Source: Aminobacter niigataensis
GTDB taxonomy: Bacteria > Pseudomonadota > Alphaproteobacteria > Rhizobiales > Rhizobiaceae
Direction of reading: 5' to 3'
Assembly: GCF_014200015.1 (NCBI RefSeq)
Contig: NZ_JACHOT010000001.1
Span: 1,674,001 to 1,738,000, forward strand
Length of the DNA: 64,000 nucleotides
Shown here: in pieces, positions 28,251 to 39,940 of the stretch
Layout: each line of letters starts with the position of its first letter
How positions within the stretch are numbered: the first letter of the stretch is position 1
The notes under the pieces: generated by a model
Database searches by the model: none
Told to the model about the DNA's origin: nothing
The model's input: only the letters and a program-made list of their open reading frames with translations
Program-made: the position numbers and the translations under genes

Positions 28251-29333
28251 ATGCTGGAATTACGCAATGTAACCAAGACCGTAGCCGGCGCGGATCATAT
28301 CCGCGACGTCTCGCTCAAGCTGCAGCACGGCAGCCTGAACGTGCTGCTGGGGCCGACGCTGTCCGGCAAGACCAGCCTGATGCGGCTGATGGCCGGGCTC
28401 GACAAGCCGACCTCCGGCTCGGTCTGGTTCGATGGCGTGGATGTCACCGGCGTGCCGGTGCAAAAGCGCAACATCGCCATGGTCTACCAGCAGTTCATCA
28501 ATTATCCGGCGATGACGGTGTACGAGAACATCGCCTCGCCGCTGCGCGTTGCCGGCGCCGACAAGGCCAGGATCGACCAGGAGGTCAAGCGCGCCGCCGA
28601 ATTGCTCAAGCTGACGCCCTATCTCGACCGCACCCCGCTCAATCTCTCCGGCGGCCAGCAGCAGCGCACAGCACTTGCCCGCGCCATCGTCAAGAATGCC
28701 AGGCTGGTGCTGCTCGACGAGCCGCTGGCCAATCTCGACTACAAGCTGCGCGAGGAACTGCGCGCCGAACTTCCGAAGATCTTCGCCGAGACCGGCGCGA
28801 TCTTCGTCTATGCGACGACCGAACCGCATGAGGCGCTGCTGCTCGGCGGCAATGTCGCGACGCTGTCGGAAGGCCACATCACGCAGTTCGGTCCGACGAT
28901 CGAGGTGTTCCGCAAGCCGAACGACCTGGTCACGGCGCGGACCTTTGCCGACCCGCCGCTCAACACGATCGTGCTGAAGAAGAGCGGTCGCAGTTTCCAG
29001 CTTGATGGTGGGGTGGACCTCCCGGTGCCGGCAGACCTCGCCGGCATTGCCGACGCCAGCTATACGATCGGCTTCCAACCCCACCATCTTTCTTTCGAAA
29101 AGCGCACCGCAGATGCGGTTGGCGTGAAGGCCAAGGTGACGGTGACCGAGATTACCGGCTCTGAAAGCTTCGTTCATCTCAACTACGCAGATGCGCGATG
29201 GGTGATGCTCGCCCATGGCATCCGCCAGTTCGAGCCGGACGAGACCATCGAGGTCTTCATCGATCCGCGCCACGTCATGGTGTTCGACGCGAACGGCCGT
29301 TCGGCCGCCTCGCCATCGCAACTGGCAGCATAG
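28251..29333 (+). CDS. glpS: Glycerol ABC transporter ATP-binding protein GlpS (switch histidine lost)
   Basis: 360 residues after a strong GGGAGGAGGGG site. Walker A GPTLSGKTS near 37, signature LSGGQQQR near 133 and Walker B LVLLDEPLANLD are intact. The switch region reads YATTEPHEAL at 187-196 in place of YVTHDQxEAM, so the catalytic histidine is threonine (T190). The TOBE domain follows from about 240. With GlpT it should form a heterodimer on the GlpP/GlpQ permeases. The name follows the rhizobial glpSTPQUV glycerol importer, unrelated to E. coli GlpT and GlpQ. Confidence 0.85.
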   Translation: MLELRNVTKTVAGADHIRDVSLKLQHGSLNVLLGPTLSGKTSLMRLMAGLDKPTSGSVWFDGVDVTGVPVQKRNIAMVYQQFINYPAMTVYENIASPLRVAGADKARIDQEVKRAAELLKLTPYLDRTPLNLSGGQQQRTALARAIVKNARLVLLDEPLANLDYKLREELRAELPKIFAETGAIFVYATTEPHEALLLGGNVATLSEGHITQFGPTIEVFRKPNDLVTARTFADPPLNTIVLKKSGRSFQLDGGVDLPVPADLAGIADASYTIGFQPHHLSFEKRTADAVGVKAKVTVTEITGSESFVHLNYADARWVMLAHGIRQFEPDETIEVFIDPRHVMVFDANGRSAASPSQLAA

Positions 29334-29342
29334 GAGGGCGAG

Positions 29343-30410
<1,068 letters not shown>

Positions 30411-30412
30411 CC

Positions 30413-31279
30413 ATGGAAAAGACCTGGAACAACAAAGCCTGGTTCATGGTGCTGCCGGTGCTCGTGCTGGTGGCGTTCTCGGCGGTCATCCCGCTGATGA
30501 CGGTGGTCAACTATTCGGTGCAGGACACGTTCGGCGGCAACCAGTTCTTCTGGGCCGGCGCCGAATGGTTCGAGGAGATGCTGCACTCCGACCGCTTCTG
30601 GGCCGCGATGGGCCGCAACCTGATCTTCTCGGCGATCATCCTGTCGATCCAGATCCCGCTCGGCATCTTCATCGCGCTCAACATGCCCAGGAAAGGCTGG
30701 GGCGTGCCCGTATGCCTGGTGCTGATGGCGCTGCCGCTGCTCATTCCGTGGAATGTCGTCGGCACCATCTGGCAGGTTTTCGGGCGCATCGACATCGGCC
30801 TGCTCGGCTACACACTGCACGCGCTCGGCTTCGACTACAACTACGTCAACGACCCGTTCGACGCCTGGGTGACGGTCATCGTCATGGACGTCTGGCACTG
30901 GACCAGCCTCGTCGTGCTGCTCTGCTACGCCGGGCTGGTGTCGATCCCCGACGCGTTCTACCAGGCGGCCAAGATCGACGGCGCCTCGCGCTGGGCGGTG
31001 TTCCGCTACATCCAGCTGCCGAAAATGCAGCGCGTGCTTCTGATCGCCGTGCTGCTGCGCTTCATGGACAGTTTCATGATCTACACCGAACCCTTCGTCG
31101 TCACCGGCGGCGGGCCCGGCAATTCGACGACCTTCCTGTCGATCGACCTCGTCAAGATGGCGGTCGGCCAGTTCGACCTCGGCCCGGCGGCGGCGATGTC
31201 GATCATCTACTTCCTGATCGTACTGCTGCTGTCATGGGTCTTCTACACCGTCATGACCAACTACGACGTGGAGAAGTGA
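30413..31279 (+). CDS. glpP: Glycerol ABC transporter permease GlpP
   Basis: 288 residues, six membrane segments, starting two bases after the glpT stop. The EAA loop reads FYQAAKIDGASRWAVFRYIQLP near residue 190. Belongs to the MalF/UgpA-like permease group. Pairs with GlpQ to form the glycerol channel. Confidence 0.88.
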   Translation: MEKTWNNKAWFMVLPVLVLVAFSAVIPLMTVVNYSVQDTFGGNQFFWAGAEWFEEMLHSDRFWAAMGRNLIFSAIILSIQIPLGIFIALNMPRKGWGVPVCLVLMALPLLIPWNVVGTIWQVFGRIDIGLLGYTLHALGFDYNYVNDPFDAWVTVIVMDVWHWTSLVVLLCYAGLVSIPDAFYQAAKIDGASRWAVFRYIQLPKMQRVLLIAVLLRFMDSFMIYTEPFVVTGGGPGNSTTFLSIDLVKMAVGQFDLGPAAAMSIIYFLIVLLLSWVFYTVMTNYDVEK

Positions 31280-31280
31280 G

Positions 31281-32216
<936 letters not shown>

Positions 32217-32229
32217 GGGAGCGTTTGTG

Positions 32230-32511
32230 ATGGACTTTTCCTGGATGGCCTGGACGCTGCCGACGGCGGCGTTCTTCATCACCATCTTCCTCATGCTGGT
32301 TGGCATGGGCGTGTGGGAGTATTTTTCGCCCGGCGGCAATCCGCGCGTCGGCATCCTCAGGTTCGAGACGACCCGGGGAGACAGGCTTTTCGTTTCGCTG
32401 CTTGGCAGCGCCTTCATTCATCTCGCATGGCTGGGCCTGATCGGGCCCAACCTGTGGTGGGCTCTCGCTCTCGCAGTGGTCTACGCCATCGGCGTATTCC
32501 GCTTCGTCTAG
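32230..32511 (+). CDS. glpU: Small membrane protein GlpU (DUF2160-like) of the glycerol importer
   Basis: 93 residues from ATG 32230 (a GTG immediately before it is possible). Three hydrophobic segments (about 7-27, 53-70 and 74-92) with a charged loop RFETTRGDR between the first two. In rhizobial glycerol importers a protein of this size and topology lies between the permeases and the binding protein. Its function is unknown; an accessory subunit of the permease is the usual guess. Confidence 0.8.
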   Translation: MDFSWMAWTLPTAAFFITIFLMLVGMGVWEYFSPGGNPRVGILRFETTRGDRLFVSLLGSAFIHLAWLGLIGPNLWWALALAVVYAIGVFRFV

Positions 32512-32585
32512 AGGGGGAAATGTTGGGCCGCCGCAAGCCCGCGGCGGCGCCAAATGGCAATGCAACCTTGTTTGGGAGGAAATTA

Positions 32586-34310
<1,725 letters not shown>

Positions 34311-34343
34311 GGGTTCAGGCGGAATTTCCGCCTGGCAGGACCT

Positions 34344-34377
34344 GGGGAGACGGCACAATGCCGTCTCCCCTATTTTT
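34344..34377 (+). terminator. Rho-independent terminator between glpV and glpK
   Basis: GGGGAGACGGC-N5-GCCGTCTCCCC, an 11-base perfect stem followed by TATTTTT. It separates the importer genes from glycerol kinase. Confidence 0.88.
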
Positions 34378-34400
34378 GCAAGTGACTGCAGGAGACGGAA

Positions 34401-35894
34401 ATGAGCGGTTTCGTTCTGGCGATCGATCAGGGCACCACGTCCAGCCGGGCGATCGTGTTCGATCAGGCAATGAGCGTTGTCGGCATCGGCCAGAAGGAAT
34501 TCACCCAGCATTTCCCAGCGTCGGGCTGGGTCGAACATGATCCGGAAGAAATCTGGGACAGCGTGGTTTCGACCTGCAAGACTGCATTGAAGAAGGCCGG
34601 CAAGGACGCCGCCGACATCGCCGCGATCGGCATCACCAACCAGCGCGAAACCGTGGTCATCTGGGACAAAGCCACAGGCAAGCCGATCCACAACGCGATC
34701 GTCTGGCAGGACCGGCGCACCGCGCCGCTGTGCGCCAAGCTCAAGAAGCAAGGGCTGGAGCCGCGCTTCACCAAGAAGACCGGCCTGCTGCTGGACCCCT
34801 ATTTCTCCGGCACCAAGATCGCCTGGCTGCTCGACAAGGTGACGGGCGCGCGCAAACGTGCAGAGCGCGGCGAACTGCTGACCGGGACCATCGACTCGTT
34901 CCTGATCTGGCGGCTTACCGGCGGCAAGATGCACGCGACGGACGCTACCAACGCCTCGCGCACGCTGGTCTACAACATCGAAAAGAATGCCTGGGACGCC
35001 GAACTGCTCGACATCCTGCGCATCCCGGCCGCGATGCTGCCCGAGGTCAAGGATTGCGCCGCAGACTTCGGCGTCACGGAGAAAGCGTTGTTCGGCGCCG
35101 AGATCCCGATCCTGGGCGTGGCCGGCGACCAGCAGGCGGCAACCATCGGCCAGGCCTGTTTCGAGCCAGGCATGATGAAATCCACCTACGGCACCGGCTG
35201 CTTTGCCATCCTCAATACCGGCAGCGATATCGTGCGTTCGAAGAACCGGCTGCTCACCACCATCGCCTACCGGCTCGACGGCAAGACGACCTATGCACTC
35301 GAAGGCTCGATCTTCATCGCAGGTGCTGCGGTGCAGTGGCTGCGCGACGGCATCAAGGTGATCGGCAAGGCCGAGCACAGTGGCGCGATGGCGGCCCAAG
35401 CCGACGACAGACAGAGCGTCTATCTCGTGCCTGCCTTCGTAGGCCTCGGCGCGCCGCACTGGGATGCCGAGGCACGCGGCGCCATTTACGGGCTGACCCG
35501 CAATACCGGCCCTGAAGAATTCGCCCGGGCGGCGCTGGAGTCCGTCGCCTACCAGACCCGCGATCTGCTCGACGCGATGAAGAAGGACTGGAAGACCAGG
35601 AACGGCAAGACGGTGCTGCGCGTCGACGGCGGCATGGTCGCCTCCGACTGGACGATGCAGCGCCTCGCCGACATCCTCGACGCGCCGGTCGACCGACCGA
35701 CCGTGCTCGAAACAACAGCTCTCGGCGCTGCCTGGCTTGCCGGTTCGCGGGCGGGCGTGTGGCCAAAGGCCAAGGATTTCGCCAAGGCCTGGGCGCTCGA
35801 CCGGCAGTTCAGGCCCGAGATGCAACCGGCCGTGCGCGCGGCCAAGCTGAAGGGCTGGCACGACGCGGTACGCCGGACGCTGACGCCAAAATAG
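34401..35894 (+). CDS. glpK: Glycerol kinase
   Basis: 497 residues, the usual length. FGGY-family kinase motifs are clear: [15 protein letters not shown] at 6-20, [28 protein letters not shown] at about 80-108, the substrate loop [17 protein letters not shown] near 175, and [24 protein letters not shown] near 350. Phosphorylates incoming glycerol to glycerol-3-phosphate, the substrate of GlpD at the head of the operon. The ribosome site is CAGGAGACGGAA. It starts 23 bases after a strong terminator, so it depends on read-through or on its own promoter. Confidence 0.94.
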   Translation: MSGFVLAIDQGTTSSRAIVFDQAMSVVGIGQKEFTQHFPASGWVEHDPEEIWDSVVSTCKTALKKAGKDAADIAAIGITNQRETVVIWDKATGKPIHNAIVWQDRRTAPLCAKLKKQGLEPRFTKKTGLLLDPYFSGTKIAWLLDKVTGARKRAERGELLTGTIDSFLIWRLTGGKMHATDATNASRTLVYNIEKNAWDAELLDILRIPAAMLPEVKDCAADFGVTEKALFGAEIPILGVAGDQQAATIGQACFEPGMMKSTYGTGCFAILNTGSDIVRSKNRLLTTIAYRLDGKTTYALEGSIFIAGAAVQWLRDGIKVIGKAEHSGAMAAQADDRQSVYLVPAFVGLGAPHWDAEARGAIYGLTRNTGPEEFARAALESVAYQTRDLLDAMKKDWKTRNGKTVLRVDGGMVASDWTMQRLADILDAPVDRPTVLETTALGAAWLAGSRAGVWPKAKDFAKAWALDRQFRPEMQPAVRAAKLKGWHDAVRRTLTPK

Positions 35895-35914
35895 CCTGTC
35901 GCTGCGATAATCCC

Positions 35915-36991
35915 CTACCTGGCAAATTTGGCCAGCAGCGCCTGCGCCTCTTCGGCGAGGGTTCGCGTCAGTTCACCCGCCGGCATTTCGCGGCCGAGGC
36001 GCGCGGCCTGTCCTGACCACAACGACATGAAGTCGCCCGAACCCTGCGGCTCGGACTTCGCCCGCAGCGGCGCCAGCGCGCCGCCGGCAAGCGGAAAAGC
36101 GGGCGCCAGGTCGGACAGCGGGCCGACTTCGCGCATGATGCGGTTGACGATGCCGCGCGCCGGCCGGCCGGTGAAGACATTGGTCAGAGCGGTATGATCG
36201 TCCTTGGCGGTGCGCAGCACTGCCTTGTGAGGGGCCGCCACCTTGGCTTCCGGGCAGAACAGATAGGCGGTGCCGATCTGCACCGCCGAGGCTCCAAGCA
36301 CGAAGGCCGCAACGATACCGCGTGCATCGGCGATGCCGCCGGCTGCGATGACCGGCACCTTGACCGCGTCGACCACCTGCGGCACCAGCGCGAAGGTGCC
36401 TGCCTGATTGGCGACGTCGTCGGTGAGGAAAATGCCGCGATGGCCACCGGCCTCGGCCCCTTGCGCGATGATGGCATCGCAGCCGTGCTGCTCCAGCCAC
36501 ACCGCTTCGTCGGCTGTCGTCGCCGACGACAGCACCTTGGCGCCGGTCGCCTTGACCCGGTCGAGCAGGCCAGCGTCGGGCAGGCCGAAATGGAAGCTTA
36601 CCACCTCGGGGCGGAACTCCTGGACGATCTCGCAGAACTCGGCATCGAAAGGCGCTCGCGCCGAGCGTGGTGTGGGTGCTGCAGGATCGAGTCCGAGTTC
36701 AAGGTAAAATGGTTCTAGGCGGCGTTTCCACGCGGATTCGCGGGCGAGGTCTTCCTCGGGCTGCCTGTGGCAGAAGAAATTGACGCTGATCGGCCGCGAG
36801 GTGCGCTGGCGGATGATGCCGAGTTCGGTGCGCGTCTTCTCAGGGGTCATCAGCGCACAGGGCAAGCCGCCCAGTCCGCCAACTTCGGAAACGGCAATCA
36901 CCATCTCGGAATCGACAGGCCCGGCCATCGGCGCCTGCAAGATCGGAAGGTCGAGGCCCAGGAGATCAAGAGTTCGACGATCGGGCCACAT
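35915..36991 (-). CDS. Nitronate monooxygenase / 2-nitropropane dioxygenase-like flavoprotein
   Basis: 358 residues with a TIM-barrel FMN fold. Family markers: LPILQAPMAGPVDSEMVIAVSEVGGLGGL at about 15-42, SVNFFCHRQP near 72, VSFHFGLPD near 125, AIIAQGAEAGGHRG near 180, and IAAGGIADARGI near 212. The catalytic histidine of the family is expected in the AGGH segment. Members oxidise alkyl nitronates such as propionate-3-nitronate, or act as FMN-dependent enoyl reductases. It is convergent with glpK and 27 bases downstream of ccmC, in the same direction. Confidence 0.85.
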   Translation of the reverse strand: MWPDRRTLDLLGLDLPILQAPMAGPVDSEMVIAVSEVGGLGGLPCALMTPEKTRTELGIIRQRTSRPISVNFFCHRQPEEDLARESAWKRRLEPFYLELGLDPAAPTPRSARAPFDAEFCEIVQEFRPEVVSFHFGLPDAGLLDRVKATGAKVLSSATTADEAVWLEQHGCDAIIAQGAEAGGHRGIFLTDDVANQAGTFALVPQVVDAVKVPVIAAGGIADARGIVAAFVLGASAVQIGTAYLFCPEAKVAAPHKAVLRTAKDDHTALTNVFTGRPARGIVNRIMREVGPLSDLAPAFPLAGGALAPLRAKSEPQGSGDFMSLWSGQAARLGREMPAGELTRTLAEEAQALLAKFAR

Positions 36992-37018
36992 GTTGGCTTC
37001 CTTCCTGGGTTTGGCCGC

Positions 37019-37783
37019 TCAGTGACGCTGGCGCTCGGCCTTCCGGGCAGCGATCTGGCGCATGGCCATCACACGGCGCCGCAATATCTCGGTGCGCATC
37101 GCCATTAGATGCAGAGTGAAGAACAGAAGGGTAAAGCCAAGCGCCATCACAAGCAGGGGCCAGAGCAGGCTGGGATGGATCGTCGGGCCATCGAGGCGGA
37201 ACACCGAAGCCGGCTGGTGCAGCGTGTTCCACCATTCGACCGAAAACTTGATGATCGGGATATTGACGAAGCCGACCAGCGTGATGACCGCCGCGGCACG
37301 CGCCGAGCGCGCAGGGTCGTCGAGCGCGCGCGTCAGCGCGATGATGCCGAGATACATCAGGAAAAGCACGAAGACCGAGGTCAGCCGCGCGTCCCACACC
37401 CACCAGGTGCCCCACATCGGCTTGCCCCAGATCGAGCCTGTAAGCAGCGCCAGGGCGGTGAACACGGCACCAACCGGTGCTGCCGACTTCAGTGCCACGT
37501 CGGCGAGCGGGTGGCGCCAGACAAGCGTTCCCAGTGCCGCAATTGCCATCACGGAGTAGCACATCATGGCGAGCCAGGCGAAGGGCACGTGGATGTACAT
37601 GATGCGGACGGTAATGCCCTGCTGGAAATCACCGGGCGCGGCAAAGCCGAGATACAGGCCTGCAGCGAGCACCAGCGCCGAAGCGCCGGCGAGCCAAGGG
37701 ACAACCTTGTCCACCAGCGCGATGAAGCGGGTCGGGTTGGCCAGGTCGCTGAAACGCCAAGCCTGCGAACTCGTCTGTGTCAT
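37019..37783 (-). CDS. ccmC: Haem exporter/handling protein CcmC
   Basis: 254 residues from the ATG giving MTQTSSQAWRF; an in-frame extension of 22 residues is rejected. Six membrane segments. The tryptophan-rich haem-binding motif WGTWWVWDARLTS is near residue 124, flanked by the conserved histidines IHVPFAW (near 64) and SVEWWNTLHQP (near 184). CcmC loads haem onto CcmE for cytochrome c maturation. The usual companions ccmA, ccmB, ccmD and ccmG are not beside it: ndvA lies upstream and a flavoprotein gene 27 bases downstream. Such an isolated ccmC is uncommon. Confidence 0.9.
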   Translation of the reverse strand: MTQTSSQAWRFSDLANPTRFIALVDKVVPWLAGASALVLAAGLYLGFAAPGDFQQGITVRIMYIHVPFAWLAMMCYSVMAIAALGTLVWRHPLADVALKSAAPVGAVFTALALLTGSIWGKPMWGTWWVWDARLTSVFVLFLMYLGIIALTRALDDPARSARAAAVITLVGFVNIPIIKFSVEWWNTLHQPASVFRLDGPTIHPSLLWPLLVMALGFTLLFFTLHLMAMRTEILRRRVMAMRQIAARKAERQRH

Positions 37784-37850
37784 GGACGCTAAATAGCCGT
37801 GGCCGGCCTTCTTCGCAATCAGTTCCAACGTCGCGGCCCGCCAACGCAAA

Positions 37851-37870
37851 CGGGGCGCCGAAGCGCCCCG
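37851..37870 (-). terminator. Hairpin terminator after ndvA
   Basis: GGGGCGC-TTCG-GCGCCCC on the minus strand, followed only by a short T run (GTTTGCGTT). Weak but stable; it separates ndvA from ccmC. Confidence 0.55.
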
Positions 37871-37916
37871 CAGACAAAAACCAGATCGGCCTCAGGCCGC
37901 CGCCTCGAGGACAGCG

Positions 37917-39683
37917 TCAGGCCGCTGCCTCGACATGGGTGACGCGGCGGACCTCTTCGTCGTTGAGCAGGCCACCGGCGCGCAGCAGCGAGGCAAAGCG
38001 CCCGTTGCGAGCCGAAAGCTCGCCAAAGCCGCCCATCTCGACGACACGGCCGTGATCCATGAACACGACGAGGTCGGCGTCGCGAACAGTGCTCAGGCGG
38101 TGGGCGATGATGAACGTCGTGCGGCCATCGCGCAGCATGTCGATCGCGTCCTTGACGCGGTTCTCTGTCTCGACGTCGAGCGCGCTGGTCGCCTCGTCCA
38201 GCACCAGGATCGGCGCGCTCTTGAGGATGGCGCGGGCAATCGCGATGCGTTGGCGCTCGCCGCCGGACAACTGCCCACCGCGCTCGCCGACATTGGTGTC
38301 ATAGCCTTCGCTCTTCGACAGGATGAAGTCCTGCGCTGCCGCGGCGCTGGCTGCGGCGTGCACTTCCTCATAGCTGGCGCTGGCGCGGCCGACGCGGATG
38401 TTGGCCTCGATCGAGCGGTTGAGCATGCCGGCATCCTGGAACACGGTGGCGATCGAATGGCGCAGCGACTTCTTGGTCACGCTGCGCGTATCGATACCGT
38501 CGATCAGGATACGGCCATGCTCCGGCGCATGAACGCGTTGCAGGAGGTTGATAAGCGTGGTCTTGCCCGCGCCGGTCGGGCCGACGATGGCAACGGTCTG
38601 GCCGGCGCTGACCTCGAAGGAAACGTCGCTCACGCCCTGCCCCGAATTCGGAAACTCGAAGCTGACATTTTCGAAGCGGACATGGCCGGTAACGTTTTCC
38701 AACTCACGCAGGCCCTCGGGCTCGCGATGGTCGGCGGCGGTATCCTCGAGACGATAGAACTCCTCCAGCTTCGAACGGGCGTCGAATATCTGGTTGGCGA
38801 AATTCGAAACCTGGTCGAGGCGGCTGATCAGCAAGGCGGCAAAGCCGGTGAAGGCAACGATATCGCCGATCCGCAACTGGCCCTGGGTGACGAGATAGGC
38901 ACCGATGAGCAGCACCACCATCATCGAGATCGTCGAGGCGAGCCGATGCATGGCGGAAGCCAGCGCCCACCAATCGAGGACCGGGTTCTGCGTGGTGATC
39001 AGCGCCTTGACGTAATCGCGCAGCGATTCCGTCTCCTGGCCGATACGGTTGTAGCTCTGCAGCACCGCCACGTTGCTGACCGAGTCGGAGACGTGGGAGA
39101 AAACCTTGTGATAGTGGCGCTCGACCGAAGCCTGGCCTTCCTTGGTCTTGCGCATCACCAGCCGGCCGATCATCAGATAGAGCGCACCGAGGCCGATCAG
39201 CACCAGCGACATGCGGACGTCCATCGCGAAGGCCGTCGGGATGAGCAGCGTCAGCGCCACGGCGGTCGACAGGTGGGTGCGCATGAATTCGAGCCACAGG
39301 CTGAACAGCGCCTCTACCGCGCGCAGCAGCGTGTGCAGCGAGTGCGACGTGCCACGCTGCTGGTGCCAGGCCAGCGGCATGGTGATGACGCGTTCGAACG
39401 ACTGGCAGAGAACTTCGCCGCGCCGCGCATGGGCCAGGCGGTCGGCGCCACGCGCCACCAGAACGAAAGCGACAATGTTGAACGCGCCGAAGCTGGCCCA
39501 CAGCGCCATCGTGGGAACGACTTCCGTCTTTCCGGCAATGGCATCGATGATGCGTCCGAACAGAATCGGCTCGGCAATAGTGACGATGGCCAACACGACG
39601 TTGGCTGCGCAAATCAGCCCGACCTTCTTGCCGTCTGCGGCAAGATAGCGAAGGGCTCTCCAATAAACCTCAAGCAACGACAC
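37917..39683 (-). CDS. ndvA: Cyclic beta-1,2-glucan ABC exporter NdvA/ChvA
   Basis: 588 residues. The N-terminal half (about 1-310) has six membrane helices, and the C-terminal half is an ATPase with Walker A GPTGAGKTT, signature LSGGERQR, Walker B ILVLDEATSALD and IAHRLSTV. It starts with MSLLEVYWRALRYLAADGKKVG, matching the opening of ChvA/NdvA proteins. It exports cyclic beta-1,2-glucan from cytoplasm to periplasm as a homodimer. The glucan synthase NdvB lies directly upstream in the same direction, 243 bases away. Confidence 0.93.
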   Translation of the reverse strand: MSLLEVYWRALRYLAADGKKVGLICAANVVLAIVTIAEPILFGRIIDAIAGKTEVVPTMALWASFGAFNIVAFVLVARGADRLAHARRGEVLCQSFERVITMPLAWHQQRGTSHSLHTLLRAVEALFSLWLEFMRTHLSTAVALTLLIPTAFAMDVRMSLVLIGLGALYLMIGRLVMRKTKEGQASVERHYHKVFSHVSDSVSNVAVLQSYNRIGQETESLRDYVKALITTQNPVLDWWALASAMHRLASTISMMVVLLIGAYLVTQGQLRIGDIVAFTGFAALLISRLDQVSNFANQIFDARSKLEEFYRLEDTAADHREPEGLRELENVTGHVRFENVSFEFPNSGQGVSDVSFEVSAGQTVAIVGPTGAGKTTLINLLQRVHAPEHGRILIDGIDTRSVTKKSLRHSIATVFQDAGMLNRSIEANIRVGRASASYEEVHAAASAAAAQDFILSKSEGYDTNVGERGGQLSGGERQRIAIARAILKSAPILVLDEATSALDVETENRVKDAIDMLRDGRTTFIIAHRLSTVRDADLVVFMDHGRVVEMGGFGELSARNGRFASLLRAGGLLNDEEVRRVTHVEAAA

Positions 39684-39926
39684 TTTGGTACCCCTTGAGT
39701 CCCGTTCGTCCCTTTATTGTGCACTGCACCATGGCCGACAAATAGCGACCTCGGGTCCGCAAGACAATGCGCAGATAACCTCTGAGTTCAAAAAAATCGA
39801 ACAACACATAGCTACGCTCGGTAATCTCGTGTGATCCGATAAGGAATTGAGAACTAACGAAAAAAGGCATCGTTGCGGCGAAATGATGACGAAGATGACG
39901 GACAAGTTAACGCAGGGGCATTCCGG
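39684..39926 (-). promoter_or_regulatory. ndvB-ndvA intergenic region, AT-rich
   Basis: The 100 bases nearest ndvA are AT-rich with several TATT/AATC stretches, consistent with a separate ndvA promoter. The far end carries the hairpin overlapping the ndvB stop codon. No operator recognised. Confidence 0.4.
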
Positions 39927-39940
39927 TCAGGCCGGAATGC
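39918..39940 (-). terminator. Hairpin overlapping the ndvB stop codon
   Basis: GCATTCCGG and CCGGAATGC pair around a 5-base loop, and the TGA stop codon of ndvB sits at the loop and stem edge. There is no T run after it, so it is a weak terminator or an mRNA 3' stabiliser. Confidence 0.45.

Noticed and set aside
37884-37934. Near-duplicate of the last codons of ndvA just after its stop
   Set aside because: A short GC-rich repeat (TCAGGCCGC.GCCTCGA twice, 25 bases apart); most likely a small tandem slip with no evident function.
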